A DNA stretch of 64,000 nt. Source: Methylobacterium currus. Lineage in GTDB: Bacteria > Pseudomonadota > Alphaproteobacteria > Rhizobiales > Beijerinckiaceae. Shown one piece after another: positions 52,292-62,369 of the stretch; the first letter of the stretch is position 1; every line of letters begins with the position of its first letter. The translations under genes were made by a program, and so were the position numbers. The stretch spans positions 2,080,001-2,144,000 of the forward strand of contig NZ_CP028843.1 in NCBI RefSeq assembly GCF_003058325.1, given 5' to 3'. A model generated the notes under the pieces. The model was not told where the DNA came from and made no database searches. It saw only the letters and a program-made list of their open reading frames with translations.

Positions 52292-53002
52292 ATGCCGATC
52301 CTTTCCAACTCAAAGCATGAGCTGTTCGCTCAGGAAGTCGCTCAGGGCCGCTCAGCGAGTGAGGCGTTCGTCCGCGCCGGCTACTCGGCGCATGATGGCA
52401 ACGCTGCGCGTCTGAGAGGCAATGAGAAGGTTCGAGCCCGGATTGATGAGATCCTGGCCGAGGGCGCCGAGCGTGCGGGCGTGACCGTCGAGCGCGTTGT
52501 CCGCGAGCTCGCCAAGATCGCCTTCAGCGACATCCGCAAGGCGATGAAGTGGGGTGAGACGGTCATGGTGCCGTGCTCGCCCGAGGTCGCGGACCACTTC
52601 ATCCGGGCTGACGGAAAAGGGATCGAGGAGGACTTCGAGGCCGAGGTCGAGGAGGAGTTGGAGCCTCAGCCTCGTGGCGGAGCGCTGAAGCGACGGCGGG
52701 TTGGCGCGGAGGGCGTCATTGCTGTCCGCGCCCACACGCCGATGGCCTTGATCCCGTCGGATCAGATCGACGACGACACGGCGGGCGCTGTCGCCGAGGT
52801 CAAGCAGACCCGAGAGGGCATGGCCTTCAAGATGCACGACAAGCTCGCCGCCCTGGATAAGCTCGGTCGGCACCTCGGGATGTTCAAGGACAAGGTCGAG
52901 CACTCCGGCCCCGGCGGCGGCCCGATCCAGACCATCACGAAAACCATGTCGCCCAAGGAAGCGGCCGACGCTTATGCCGGCACCATCAACGGCGACGACT
53001 GA
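52292..53002 (+). CDS. terS: Terminase small subunit
   Basis: 236 residues. SKHELFAQEVAQGRSASEAF, VRAGYSAHDGNAARLRGNEK is the helix-turn-helix DNA-recognition domain of Terminase_2-type small subunits; a helical middle (VVRELAKIAFSDIRKAMKWG) and a C-terminus with AFKMHDKLAALDKLGRHLGM follow. It selects packaging sites on phage DNA. Overlaps the large-subunit gene by 29 bases. Confidence 0.92.
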   Translation: MPILSNSKHELFAQEVAQGRSASEAFVRAGYSAHDGNAARLRGNEKVRARIDEILAEGAERAGVTVERVVRELAKIAFSDIRKAMKWGETVMVPCSPEVADHFIRADGKGIEEDFEAEVEEELEPQPRGGALKRRRVGAEGVIAVRAHTPMALIPSDQIDDDTAGAVAEVKQTREGMAFKMHDKLAALDKLGRHLGMFKDKVEHSGPGGGPIQTITKTMSPKEAADAYAGTINGDD

Positions 53003-54674
53003 GACCTGGCCGCCGGACTACGTCGAGGCGTTCGCCTGGCGGCAGAAGCAGGCCTTGAAGCTCAAGGCCAATCCGGCGACGCTCTACGGAGCCAAGGAGT
53101 TCTACCGCAGCCGCCCGGTCGAGTTCATCAACCACTGGGCAATCACCTACGATCCGCGGCTTGCCAGCGGCGAGCTGCCGGCGAAGCTGCCCTTCATCCT
53201 GTTCCGTCGGCAGGCCGACCTTGTCACCTTCCTGCTGGCCTGCCTGCACGGCGAGGAAAACGGCCTCGTCGAGAAGTGCCGCGATGCCGGCGCCACGTGG
53301 GTCTGCTGCGCCTTCTCGGTCTGGCTGTGGCTGTTCTGGCCGGGCGCAGCGGTTGGATGGGGCTCCCGGAAGGAACAGTTGGTCGACCGCATCGGCGACG
53401 CCGACAGCATCTTCGAGAAGATGAGGATCATTGTTAGAGGCCTCCCGCGGCAGTTCTGGCCGGCCGGGTTCAGCCCTGTCGACCACATGACTTACATGCG
53501 GCTCATCAACCCCGAGAACGATGCTTCGATCACGGGCGAGGCAGGCGACAACATCGGTCGCGGCGGCCGCAAGCTGATCTACTTCAAAGACGAGAGCGCC
53601 CACTACGAGCGCCCGGAGAAGATCGAAGCGGCGCTCGCGGACAACACCCGGGTCCAGATCGACATCAGCTCGGTCAACGGTCTCGGCAACGTGTTCCATC
53701 GGCGCCGTGAGGCGGGCTCTGACTGGCAGGGCGGCCCGGTCACGAAGGGCAAGACGAACGTTTTCGTGTTCGACTGGCGCGACCACCCGGGCAAGGATCA
53801 GGCCTGGTACGATGCCCGGCGCGGCAAGGCGCAGGCCGATGGCCTGATGCACGTATTCGCCCAGGAGGTGGATCGGAACTACGCCGCAGCGGTCGACAAC
53901 GTCATCATCCCGGCCGAGTGGGTGAAGGCGGCGATCGACGCCCATGTGAAGCTGGGCTTCGACGACACCGGCATGTGGATGGCGGCGCTCGATGTTGCCG
54001 ACGAGGGCGGTGACCGCAACGCTCTCTCGAAGCGCAAGGGCGTGATCTTGAAGAGCCTCGAGGAGTGGGGCGAGCGCGATACGGGCGAGACGACGCGTCG
54101 CGCAGTCGACGGGTGCGCCGGGCTTGGTGAGATCGACCTGCAGTACGACAGCGTCGGGGTAGGTGCCGGTGTGAAGGCGGAAGCGAACCGGCTCGCCGAC
54201 GAGAACCTGCTGCCGCCCGGCCTCTTCCTGACCCCGTGGAGCGCCGGTGCAGCCGTGCTCTGGCCCGATCAGCACGTCGAGCCGAACGACCGGCAGACCC
54301 CGCTCAACAAGGATTTCTACGCCAACCTGAAAGCTCAGGCTTGGTGGCAGCTGCGGCGCCGGTTCGAGCGGACGTGGCGCGCGATCAACGATCCCGGCTT
54401 CACGTGGGCGCCCGAGGACCTGATCTCGCTGCCCTCCACGCTGCCCCTGCTCCGGCAGCTGGAAAAGGAACTCAGCCAGCCCACCACGCGGCGCGATGGA
54501 CGGATGAGGCTCGTGATCGACAAAGCCCCGCCTGGAACCCGCTCGCCCAACCTCGCCGACTCGGTCGTCATGGTCTACTGGCCCGTCGAGACGCTGCGCC
54601 CGCTGCGCATCAGCCCAGCGGCGCTGGCCGCAGCCCGCTCGCGCACCCCTCTCCGCTTCGGGAGAGGCCGGTGA
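52974..54674 (+). CDS. terL: Terminase large subunit
   Basis: Packaging motor ATPase and nuclease, 566 residues. Walker A variant KCRDAGATWV (101-110), Walker B LIYFKDESA with Asp206-Glu207, and the RNase H-like nuclease beginning ALDVADEGGDRN (Asp340 and Asp343), with a further acidic residue expected in the LADSVVM region near the end. Stop overlaps the portal start (GTGA). Confidence 0.94.
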   Translation: MPAPSTATTETWPPDYVEAFAWRQKQALKLKANPATLYGAKEFYRSRPVEFINHWAITYDPRLASGELPAKLPFILFRRQADLVTFLLACLHGEENGLVEKCRDAGATWVCCAFSVWLWLFWPGAAVGWGSRKEQLVDRIGDADSIFEKMRIIVRGLPRQFWPAGFSPVDHMTYMRLINPENDASITGEAGDNIGRGGRKLIYFKDESAHYERPEKIEAALADNTRVQIDISSVNGLGNVFHRRREAGSDWQGGPVTKGKTNVFVFDWRDHPGKDQAWYDARRGKAQADGLMHVFAQEVDRNYAAAVDNVIIPAEWVKAAIDAHVKLGFDDTGMWMAALDVADEGGDRNALSKRKGVILKSLEEWGERDTGETTRRAVDGCAGLGEIDLQYDSVGVGAGVKAEANRLADENLLPPGLFLTPWSAGAAVLWPDQHVEPNDRQTPLNKDFYANLKAQAWWQLRRRFERTWRAINDPGFTWAPEDLISLPSTLPLLRQLEKELSQPTTRRDGRMRLVIDKAPPGTRSPNLADSVVMVYWPVETLRPLRISPAALAAARSRTPLRFGRGR

Positions 54675-56236
54675 GGCGTTCCGCCCGCCGCCAGCGTGCC
54701 CGCGATCGCCGCCAGGCCGCGCCACAGGTCTCGGTGTCCGAGGCCATGCTGAAGGTCGGCTACGAGATCGTCGCCCGGGAGCGTGCCAAGCGCCAGCAGG
54801 TGGCCCCGGTCAACCCGTTCAAGCCGGCCGAGCACCCGGCCGCGTTCATGCCCGATGGCGGGCTGGCGATGGACGACGCCCTGACCGATGTCGGGTCGTG
54901 GGCCACGCAGGTCTCGAGCGACTTCGCCGGCAGCGACTGCCAGCACTTCCTCGGCTTCGGCCCGCTCTCGCTCCTGGCGCAGCGGCCGGAGTACCGGCGG
55001 ATCACGGAGGTGATCGCGACGGAGGCGACACGGAAGGGGATCCGGATCACGGCCAGCGGCCCGGACAAGGCCAAGCGCGTGAAGGCGATCGAGGCCGAGT
55101 TCCGGCGGTTCCGGGTCATGGACCTGATGCGCAAGGCGGCCGAGCAGGACGGGTTCTTCGGCCGCGGCCACGTCTACGTCGATCTCGGCGAGGTGAGCCG
55201 CGAGGAGCTTGCCACGCCGATCGGGTCCGGAACCGATGATGCGAGCCGCGCCAAGGTGGTGCGGGGCAGCCTGCGGGGCCTCCGCACCATCGAGCCGCTG
55301 TGGGTCGTGCCAACCGGCTATAACGCCAGCGACCCCCTCGCCCCGAACTGGTACCGGCCGACGGCCTGGTTCGTGCAGGGCCGCAACATCCACGTCAGCC
55401 GCCTGCTCACGTTCATCGGGCGGGAGGTGCCGGACCTGCTGAAGCCGGCCTACAGCTTCGGCGGCCTCTCGCTCACCCAGATGGCCCGGCCCTACGTCGA
55501 CAACTGGCTGCGGACCCGGCAGAGCGTCAGCGACCTCGTCAGCGCCTTCTCGGTTATGGTGCTGGCGACCCGGATGGGGAACGCGCAGGGCGCCGTAGGC
55601 GAGGATTTCTTCAACCGGGTCGAGCTGTTCAACCTGACGCGGGACAACCGTGGCGTCTGGGTGGTCGACAAAGACACTGAGGACATGAAGAACGTCAGCG
55701 CGCAGCTGAGCACGCTGGACGTTCTGCAGGCCCAGAGCCAAGAGCACATGGCCTCGGTGAGCGGCATCCCGCTCATCAAGCTCCTCGGGATCCAGCCGGC
55801 CGGCCTGAACGCCTCGAGCGAGGGCGAGATCCGCGTCTTCTACGACTGGATCCACGCCTACCAGGAGGCGCTGTTCCGGCCGAACCTGACCACCATCCTC
55901 GGGCTCGTGCAGCTCAACCTCGATGGTGTGGTCGATCCCGAGATCGGATTCGAGTTCGAGCCGCTGTGGTCGCTTTCGGACAAGGAGCGGGCGGAGGTCG
56001 AGAAGACCGAGGCCGAGACAGACCAGCTACGGATCGACAGCGGCGTGATCGCCCCGACCGAATCCCGCAAGCGCCTCGCCGACGACGCGGACAGCCCCTA
56101 TCACGGCCTCGACCCGGACGACCTGCCGGAAGGCGAGGAAGACGACGAAGACAACCCGGGCGAAGGCGACGACGGTACCGCGCCGGCTGTGGCCCGCCTG
56201 TTCGATGCCGCCCGGGCGCGGGTGGCCGCGGAGTAG
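54671..56236 (+). CDS. Portal protein (DUF1073)
   Basis: 521 residues from a GTG overlapping the terminase stop. The DUF1073 anti-parallel portal core: QHFLGFGPLSLLAQRPEYRR, ITEVIATEATRKGIRI, FFGRGHVYVDLGE, SVSDLVSAFSVMVLATRMGN, VSGIPLIKLLGIQPAGLNAS SEGEIRVFYDWI. An acidic disordered C-terminus follows. Forms the dodecameric ring at the packaging vertex. Confidence 0.92.
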   Translation: MRRSARRQRARDRRQAAPQVSVSEAMLKVGYEIVARERAKRQQVAPVNPFKPAEHPAAFMPDGGLAMDDALTDVGSWATQVSSDFAGSDCQHFLGFGPLSLLAQRPEYRRITEVIATEATRKGIRITASGPDKAKRVKAIEAEFRRFRVMDLMRKAAEQDGFFGRGHVYVDLGEVSREELATPIGSGTDDASRAKVVRGSLRGLRTIEPLWVVPTGYNASDPLAPNWYRPTAWFVQGRNIHVSRLLTFIGREVPDLLKPAYSFGGLSLTQMARPYVDNWLRTRQSVSDLVSAFSVMVLATRMGNAQGAVGEDFFNRVELFNLTRDNRGVWVVDKDTEDMKNVSAQLSTLDVLQAQSQEHMASVSGIPLIKLLGIQPAGLNASSEGEIRVFYDWIHAYQEALFRPNLTTILGLVQLNLDGVVDPEIGFEFEPLWSLSDKERAEVEKTEAETDQLRIDSGVIAPTESRKRLADDADSPYHGLDPDDLPEGEEDDEDNPGEGDDGTAPAVARLFDAARARVAAE

Positions 56237-56242
56237 CTGCCC

Positions 56243-56794
56243 ATGCGGCGCATCTACGGATACGGGCTCGGCGCCTTCGCGCTGGCGGCGGCCTCCGCTG
56301 CGGCCGCCCAGACCTACCAGACCTGGGTCGGCCAAGCGGGCGAGCAGCTGCCGGGTTTCGTCATCACCTGCCCGACCGGTTCGGCGCGCCAGGCGGCGCC
56401 CTGTGGTACCCCCGGCAACCCGTTGCAGGTGGCGAGCGCTCCGAGCGCCAGCCCCGACAACGGGCTCGCCGTCTCCCGGATCATGACCACCGCCAGCGCT
56501 GCGGCGATGACGATCAAGCCGGCGCCGGGTCGGCTCTACGCCTTCAACCTGTGCAACAACGCCAGCACCAGCCGCTACGTGCGGTTCTACAACGCCGCCG
56601 CGGCCACCACCGGCACCACCCCGGTCTACGCCGGACCGATCACGCTGGCCGCAGGCGGATGCCAGCAGTTCACCACCGCGGTCGGGCTCGGCTTCTCGGC
56701 CGGCATCGCCCTGTCGGTGACAGCGGCCAACGGCGACGGTGACGCGACACCCGGCATCGCTGGGGACGTCTCGGGCTTCCTGGGGTTCCTGTGA
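56243..56794 (+). CDS. Signal-peptide protein inside the head operon
   Basis: 183 residues. Signal peptide at about 1-22 ([10 protein letters not shown]), then a beta-rich domain with [18 protein letters not shown] and a Thr/Ala/Gly-rich part containing paired Cys ([16 protein letters not shown]). Exported or virion-surface protein; family not recognised. First of three coupled exported-protein genes inserted after the portal gene. Confidence 0.75.
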   Translation: MRRIYGYGLGAFALAAASAAAAQTYQTWVGQAGEQLPGFVITCPTGSARQAAPCGTPGNPLQVASAPSASPDNGLAVSRIMTTASAAAMTIKPAPGRLYAFNLCNNASTSRYVRFYNAAAATTGTTPVYAGPITLAAGGCQQFTTAVGLGFSAGIALSVTAANGDGDATPGIAGDVSGFLGFL

Positions 56795-57171
56795 TGCGTG
56801 CCCTGCTCGCCTTGCTGGCGCTCTGCGGTTCTGCCGCAGCGGCCGACATGACGCCGTTCTACCGGATGCAGTCGGATCCGTACCTGCTGCCCTCCACGAC
56901 GGCGCCAGCGCAGTACCCGATTCCGCAGCCGGTCGGCGCCACCTCGTACCGGATCGTCAACCCCTGTCAGGTCGACATCCGGTTGAAGACGGTCGCCACC
57001 ACCTCGTCGCAGGTCACCGCGAGCACCGGCACTCGCATCCTTGCCCGCACCGTCGAAGTGCTGGCATCGAGCCCGTCTCTCAGCAACCCGCGCATCGTGT
57101 CGATCATGACGATGGCGGATCCGGGCGCCGCGGGCTGCACGGTCGAGTTCACCTACGGGTCGGGGCAGTGA
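56794..57171 (+). CDS. Second signal-peptide protein of the inserted trio
   Basis: 125 residues; signal peptide to about 18 (LCGSAAAAD), then a beta-rich domain ([29 protein letters not shown]) with two Cys able to pair. ATG overlaps the preceding stop by one base. Not recognised. Confidence 0.7.
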   Translation: MRALLALLALCGSAAAADMTPFYRMQSDPYLLPSTTAPAQYPIPQPVGATSYRIVNPCQVDIRLKTVATTSSQVTASTGTRILARTVEVLASSPSLSNPRIVSIMTMADPGAAGCTVEFTYGSGQ

Positions 57172-58151
57172 GGGCGCACGTCGCGCTCGCCTTGGCGCTC
57201 GCGGCGGTACCGCTTGCCGCGCAGGCTCGCGGGATCGGTGCGCCGGGCGTCGGGTCCCCGGGGCCGCAGGGTGATCCGGGACCGCCAGGAGCCCAGGGCG
57301 GCGTAGGACCGAAGGGGGATCAGGGTGCAGCAGGTCCGGCCGGATCCCAAGGACCACCCGGTCCTCAGGGAGTTCGTGGAAGCGATGGTCCGACAGGTCC
57401 AACAGGAGCGACGGGCCCGGCCGGCGTATCGGGGTCTGCTGGACCTGCCGGAGCCCAAGGCGCTACCGGGCCTGGGGGCGCCACTGGTGCCGCAGGACCT
57501 GCCGGGGTCGCTGGTCCGCGTGGCGATACCGGGCCCGCAGGTGCAGCGGGCACTGCCGGTCCGCAGGGAGTAGCGGGGGCGAAGGGTGACCAAGGATCTC
57601 CAGGCCCGACCGGCGCTCAAGGTCCGAAGGGCGATGCAGGCCCTGCTGGTGCAACTGGCCCGGCTGGACCCACCGGCTCCGCAGGCCCACAGGGCAGCCC
57701 TGGACCTGCAGGCGCTGCTGGACCCGCAGGAGCCCAGGGCGCCCAAGGCATCCCGGGCGCCAAAGGCGACACCGGCGCCGCGGGTGCGACCGGCGCGCAA
57801 GGCCTGACCGGTCCAGCCGGGGCCGCCGGGCCGCAGGGCGCCACAGGTCCGGCCGGACCCACGGGCGCGACCGGGCCGAAGGCCTCCACCTTCGTCTGCA
57901 CCACCACCGTCGCCGAGACGATGCTGGCGGCGGTCTCGTCGGGCATCCGCGAGCGGGCCGGTGTCACCTGCGCCGGCGTGCTCGCAACCGACATCCTCGA
58001 GATCTACCCGACGACCCTCCCGAGCGGCTACGCGGTCCACCACGCGATCCCGACCGCTGCGAACACGTTCCGGGCGACGATCTCGCAGCCCGGCATCGCG
58101 ATCGGCGCGTCCTACTCCATCCCGGTCGCGGTCTATGCCGTGAACCGGTGA
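57168..58151 (+). CDS. Collagen-like fibre protein with signal peptide
   Basis: 327 residues from a GTG overlapping the previous stop (GTGA). Signal peptide to about 21, about 70 uninterrupted Gly-X-Y triplets (roughly residues 29-238) with common GPA, GAT and GDT steps, then a 90-residue C-terminal beta domain ([20 protein letters not shown] to VAVYAVNR) that could be a trimerisation or adhesion head. Phage collagen-like segments form thin fibres. Confidence 0.88.
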   Translation: MRAHVALALALAAVPLAAQARGIGAPGVGSPGPQGDPGPPGAQGGVGPKGDQGAAGPAGSQGPPGPQGVRGSDGPTGPTGATGPAGVSGSAGPAGAQGATGPGGATGAAGPAGVAGPRGDTGPAGAAGTAGPQGVAGAKGDQGSPGPTGAQGPKGDAGPAGATGPAGPTGSAGPQGSPGPAGAAGPAGAQGAQGIPGAKGDTGAAGATGAQGLTGPAGAAGPQGATGPAGPTGATGPKASTFVCTTTVAETMLAAVSSGIRERAGVTCAGVLATDILEIYPTTLPSGYAVHHAIPTAANTFRATISQPGIAIGASYSIPVAVYAVNR

Positions 58152-58230
58152 CGACCCGCCTGGATCTGGCACACTGGCGCCCCGACTCGCGAGGCGCCCA
58201 TGATCGACCTGCCCTGGAACGAGCTATTCG

Positions 58231-59043
58231 GTGGCGAGCCTGTCCCGGACCCGACCGCGCCCAGCCGAGACGATCCTGCGGCCGGTCCACCCGAACGCGG
58301 GCCTCGAGGCGGAGTACCGCCGGAAGCTGACGGCCCTGATCGACGAGATGGGCCGCTCGCTGACCTACTGGCTGAGCGCGGCCTACCGCGGCAACAGCCC
58401 GGAGATCGCCGAGGATGAGCTGCCGGCCGAGACCATGCGCCGGGCCATGCGGCGCCTCGCCCGGCGCTGGCAGGCCAATTTCAACGACCTCGCCGACGAC
58501 CTGGCGAGATACTTCACGCAGTCGGCCGGCGAGCGCAGCGACGCGAGCCTGAAGGCGGCCCTGAAGAAGGGCGGCTTCACCGTCGAGTTCAAGATGACCC
58601 GGGCGCAGCGCGACGTGCTCAACGCCGCGGTGCACGAGAACGTCAGCCTCATCCGATCCATCCCGCAGCAGCACCTCGCCCAGGTCGAGGGCATGGTGAT
58701 GCGCTCGGTGCAGACCGGGCGAGATCTCGGGCAGCTGGCGGATGATCTCCAGCAGCAGCTGGGGGTGACGAAGAAGCGGGCGGCGCTGATCGCCCGCGAC
58801 CAGAACAACAAGGTCACGGCGGCGCTCGCCCGGGCCCGCCAGGTCGAGATGGGCCTGACCGAGGCGGTCTGGCGCCACAGCGGCGGCGGGAAGCACCCGC
58901 GCCCGAAGCACGTCAAGGCGAACGGCCAGCGCTACGACATCCGCGTCGGCCTGCCCGTTGGCGACAAGGGCGAGAACGTCCTGCCGGGCGAAGCGATCAA
59001 CTGTCGGTGCATCGGTCGGGCTGTGGTCCCGGGATTTGCGTAG
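58231..59043 (+). CDS. Phage head morphogenesis protein (SPP1 gp7 family)
   Basis: 270 residues from a GTG. A helical N-terminal part, then the gp7/Mu F-type domain: ARDQNNKVTAALARARQVEM, AVWRHSGGGKHPRPKHVKAN GQ and PGEAINCRC at the end. Minor head protein bound to portal; aids assembly and DNA ejection. Confidence 0.9.
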   Translation: MASLSRTRPRPAETILRPVHPNAGLEAEYRRKLTALIDEMGRSLTYWLSAAYRGNSPEIAEDELPAETMRRAMRRLARRWQANFNDLADDLARYFTQSAGERSDASLKAALKKGGFTVEFKMTRAQRDVLNAAVHENVSLIRSIPQQHLAQVEGMVMRSVQTGRDLGQLADDLQQQLGVTKKRAALIARDQNNKVTAALARARQVEMGLTEAVWRHSGGGKHPRPKHVKANGQRYDIRVGLPVGDKGENVLPGEAINCRCIGRAVVPGFA

Positions 59044-59058
59044 CGCGTGAGACAGCAG

Positions 59059-59268
59059 ATGCACAGCGATAAGCAGGTCGTGATCGACGGGCAGGTACTT
59101 ACGCCTGAGCAGGCCTGGGTCGTCCATCAGGCCCTTCGTTCGCTGAATGCTCAAGTGGGCAACGTTCTGCGGTTGGGAGCCGAAAATAAGCCGGTAGCGA
59201 CGAAAATCGAAGATCTGTGCGGTGAAGTTTTATGGCTCTTTGATAAACAGCCCGAAGCCAATAAGTAG
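59059..59268 (+). CDS. Small protein, unknown
   Basis: 69 residues (ATG 59059; GTG 59047 possible). Less GC-rich than neighbours, with VIDGQVLTPEQAWVVHQALR. Not recognised; might be a small head or regulatory protein. Confidence 0.5.
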   Translation: MHSDKQVVIDGQVLTPEQAWVVHQALRSLNAQVGNVLRLGAENKPVATKIEDLCGEVLWLFDKQPEANK

Positions 59269-59278
59269 AACTACCAGC

Positions 59279-60685
59279 ATGTCCCTCCAGACTATGCGCC
59301 AGGATCTGCTGGCGCTCGACCGCGCCACCCTGCGCACGTTCGACCAGGATGGGCACCTGCGGGTCGAGCGGACGCCGATCAGCAAGGCCAACGTCTGCGA
59401 CTACCTCGGCAGCGAGATCCCGCAGTGGCGCCGCCTCGGCCTCGAGCCGAACCGTCGCTACGCGATGCTCCGGTGCCCGGAGGAGCTGGCGAAGGCGGCG
59501 GCCACCTTCCACGGCAAACCACTCCTCTTCGATCACAACCCGATCCACGCCGATGCGCACGATCATGCGCGCACCGTGGGCAGCGTCTGGAACGCCGAGT
59601 TCCAAGACCCCTTCATGTATTCCGCACTGTCGTGCTGGTCGGGACCCGCAATCCGGGCGATCGAAGACGACAGCCAGAAGCAGATTTCGGCCTCGTACCA
59701 CTACGATGCCGATATGACGCCGGGTGTGTTCCGCGGCGTTGCTTACGATGGTGTCATGCGGAACATCCGCTGCAACCACGTAAGTCTTGTTCCGAAGGGC
59801 CGCGCAGGGCCCGACGTGGTTGTCTGCGACTCCTACAGAGGATTTGTCATGCCCAAGCGCATTCTGTCGCCGGTGGCCGCTCTGGTGCAGGGCGCGCTCA
59901 TGGCACACTACGGCAGCAAGCTCGCCATGGATGGCGGCGTCGATCTCGGCCCAGCGGTGTCGGGCGTCACGCCGAAGAACTTCAAGGCGACGATGCCGGC
60001 CGTCATCCTCGGCTCCATGAAGGCGCTGCGCGGCAAGCTCGCCCAGGACGCCGAGCTCGAGGACGTCGCCGAGGTCATCGAGGCGCTGGCGCCGATCATC
60101 GAGGCGCTGGAGGAGCCGGTCGCGGCGGCCGACCCGGTCGACGATCCGGAGGCCAAGGATGCGGGCGACGCCGAGCTGCGCGCCATGCTGAAGGCCAAGG
60201 GCCTGTCCGACGAGGAGATCGACCGGATCTGCGGCATGAGCGGCGCGCCGGTGATCGACGAGAAGGACGACGACAAGGACAAGAAGGCGATGGACGCCGC
60301 GATCCGCACCGCGGTCGCCGCCGCGCTGAAGGGCACCGTATCCAAGCCCGCCATGGACGCGGCGATCGCCGAGGCGACCGAGCGGGTGCGCACCGAGACC
60401 GCCACCCGCCTCGCTGCGATCGACGACGCCCGCCGCTTCGTCCGTCCGTGGGTCGGCGAGCTCCCGATGGCCTTCGACAGCGCCGAGGCGGTCGAGCGCC
60501 AGGCCCTGACCGTGCTGGGCAAGGCCCACGCCGGCAAGCACCCCGACTCGCTGCGCGACATCATCGAGGCCTGCCCGAAGCCGGGCGACGCCCCGCGCAC
60601 CAAGCCCCGCCCCGCCATGGACGCCGCCGGCGCCCAGTCCTTCGCCGAGCGCTTCGGCATCGCCCGCATCGGCCGCGCCGCCTGA
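59279..60685 (+). CDS. DUF2213 protein (probable head maturation protease/scaffold)
   Basis: 468 residues from MSLQTMRQDLL. The DUF2213 domain (about 15-185) contains YLGSEIPQWRRLGLEPNRRY, GKPLLFDHNPIHADAHDH, GSVWNAEFQDPFMYSAL and NHVSLVPKGRAG. A helical acidic region with K-rich patch (about 280-400) resembles a scaffold. In related phages the family sits between portal and capsid genes. Confidence 0.88.
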   Translation: MSLQTMRQDLLALDRATLRTFDQDGHLRVERTPISKANVCDYLGSEIPQWRRLGLEPNRRYAMLRCPEELAKAAATFHGKPLLFDHNPIHADAHDHARTVGSVWNAEFQDPFMYSALSCWSGPAIRAIEDDSQKQISASYHYDADMTPGVFRGVAYDGVMRNIRCNHVSLVPKGRAGPDVVVCDSYRGFVMPKRILSPVAALVQGALMAHYGSKLAMDGGVDLGPAVSGVTPKNFKATMPAVILGSMKALRGKLAQDAELEDVAEVIEALAPIIEALEEPVAAADPVDDPEAKDAGDAELRAMLKAKGLSDEEIDRICGMSGAPVIDEKDDDKDKKAMDAAIRTAVAAALKGTVSKPAMDAAIAEATERVRTETATRLAAIDDARRFVRPWVGELPMAFDSAEAVERQALTVLGKAHAGKHPDSLRDIIEACPKPGDAPRTKPRPAMDAAGAQSFAERFGIARIGRAA

Positions 60686-60712
60686 TCGGCTGACCGCACA
60701 GGAGACGAGACG

Positions 60713-61222
60713 ATGTTCCCCACCACCGTCAGCTACGCACCGGCGCGCGGCGTCGAGGGCGATTTCTGCGACAGCAATCCCCGGTCGACCGTCAACGCGG
60801 GTCCGGGCGGCCTCGTGGTCGGCCCGGCCGGCGCCGTCATCGGCCGCTTCTGCTGGGCCACCGCGCCGAACGACGGCGACGGCGCCCCGGCGACCGTGAC
60901 CAACTCGGGCACCGGCGCCCCGACCGGGTTCCTGCACCGTGAGCAGCAGGGCCTGATCACGACGTTCCTGGCCGAGTCCGGGATGACCATGCTCCCGGGC
61001 ATGCCGGTCACCCTCTTCAAGACGGGCGGGTTCTGGGCCCGGAACGCCGGCTCTTCGGCGTCGGCCTACGGCAACAAGGTGTTCGCCAGCAATACGGACG
61101 GCTCGGTGTCGTTCGCAGCGGCCGGCGCCACGGTGGCCGGCTCCACCGAGACCAAGTGGTTCGCCATGTCCGTCGGGGCAGCGGGCGAGCTTGTGAAGAT
61201 CTCCGCCACGCCGAACGGCTGA
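60713..61222 (+). CDS. Probable capsid decoration/structural protein
   Basis: 169 residues, beta-rich, Gly/Ala/Thr-rich; VVGPAGAVIGRFCWATAPND, PTGFLHREQQGLITTFLAES and MLPGMPVTLFKTGGFWA are as in the structural cistron before DUF2184 capsid genes. Likely head-stabilising protein. Confidence 0.75.
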   Translation: MFPTTVSYAPARGVEGDFCDSNPRSTVNAGPGGLVVGPAGAVIGRFCWATAPNDGDGAPATVTNSGTGAPTGFLHREQQGLITTFLAESGMTMLPGMPVTLFKTGGFWARNAGSSASAYGNKVFASNTDGSVSFAAAGATVAGSTETKWFAMSVGAAGELVKISATPNG

Positions 61223-61248
61223 TGCGGATCGGCAGCGGAGAAACGAAG

Positions 61249-62367
61249 ATGCACACGATCGAACAGATCCGGGCGATGCCGCCCGCCGAGGCGCGCAACC
61301 TGTTCCAGTCCGAGAGGGCGGATCTGGCCGAGTTCGGCATGCACCTCGACCACGTCGAGGCCTATGCCACCACCGGGATCCGCCGCGACTACACGATCGC
61401 GATGGACGCCCTGCCGGCGCTCCAGACCGCGCCGACCAGCGCCATCCCGGCGATGCTCACCACCACCATCGACCCGAACGTGATCCGGGTCCGGTTCACC
61501 CCGACCAAGGCCGCCCAGATCTTCGGCGAGCAGAAGCAGGGCGACTGGCTCCAGGACACCGCGATGTTCCCGGTGGTCGAGCACACCGGCGAGACGTCGG
61601 CCTATGGCGATTACGCCAACAACGGCACGGTCGGCGTCAACATGAACTGGCCGCAGCGGCAGCAGTTCTTGTACCAGACGATCTCCGAGTACGGCGAGCG
61701 CGAGATGGGTCGGGCCGGCCTTGCCGGTATCAACCTCGTCGCCGAGAAGGACGAGGCTGCCGCCACCGTGATGGGGCGGTTCGAGAACACCATCTACTTC
61801 GTGGGTGTCGCTGGCCTTCAGAACTACGGCATCCTGAACGACCCGGCGCTGCCGCCGGCGACCACCCCGGCCACGAAGGCGGCGGGCGGTACCACCTGGC
61901 AGACCCCGGGCGGCTCGCCGAACGCGACGGCCAACGAGGTCTACAACGACGCCATGGCGCTGTTCGCCCTGCTCGTCGCGCAGACCGGCGGCATGGTCAA
62001 CGCCGAGGACCAGCTGGTCCTCACGATGTCGCCCGGGTCCAAGGTCTCGCTCGGCTACATCAACCAGTTCAACCTCAAGGTCCGGGACGCGCTCGCCGCC
62101 GAATTCCCGAACCTCGAGGTGATCGACGCGGTCCAGTACGGCCGCCAGACGGCCACGAACCCGCAGGGCATCGCCGCCGGCAACATGATGCAGCTGATCG
62201 CCAAGACGGTCGACGGGCAGCCGACCGGCTACTGCGCCTACTCGGAGAAGATGCGGTCGCACAACCTCGTCACCGAGATGTCGTCCTACAAGAAGAAGTG
62301 GTCCGGCGGCGCCTGGGGCGCGGTGATCCGCCTTCCCTACGCCGTCGCCACCATGGTCGGGATCTGA
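61249..62367 (+). CDS. Major capsid protein (DUF2184)
   Basis: 372 residues from ATG 61249 with GGAG upstream; an ATG at 61222 overlapping the previous stop is an alternative. DUF2184 core: LTTTIDPNVIRVRFTPTKAA, DTAMFPVVEHTGETSAYGDY, RAGLAGINLVAEKDEAAATV, IYFVGVAGLQNYGILNDPAL and a C-terminal region with SYKKKWSGGAWGAVIRLPYA. HK97-fold shell protein. Confidence 0.93.
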   Translation: MHTIEQIRAMPPAEARNLFQSERADLAEFGMHLDHVEAYATTGIRRDYTIAMDALPALQTAPTSAIPAMLTTTIDPNVIRVRFTPTKAAQIFGEQKQGDWLQDTAMFPVVEHTGETSAYGDYANNGTVGVNMNWPQRQQFLYQTISEYGEREMGRAGLAGINLVAEKDEAAATVMGRFENTIYFVGVAGLQNYGILNDPALPPATTPATKAAGGTTWQTPGGSPNATANEVYNDAMALFALLVAQTGGMVNAEDQLVLTMSPGSKVSLGYINQFNLKVRDALAAEFPNLEVIDAVQYGRQTATNPQGIAAGNMMQLIAKTVDGQPTGYCAYSEKMRSHNLVTEMSSYKKKWSGGAWGAVIRLPYAVATMVGI

Positions 62368-62369
62368 TC

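Noticed and set aside
57168..57860. Collagen-like region considered as a CRISPR-like or intergenic repeat
   Set aside because: The periodicity is 9 bases with degenerate third positions, explained by Gly-X-Y codons; no conserved repeat plus unique spacer pattern.
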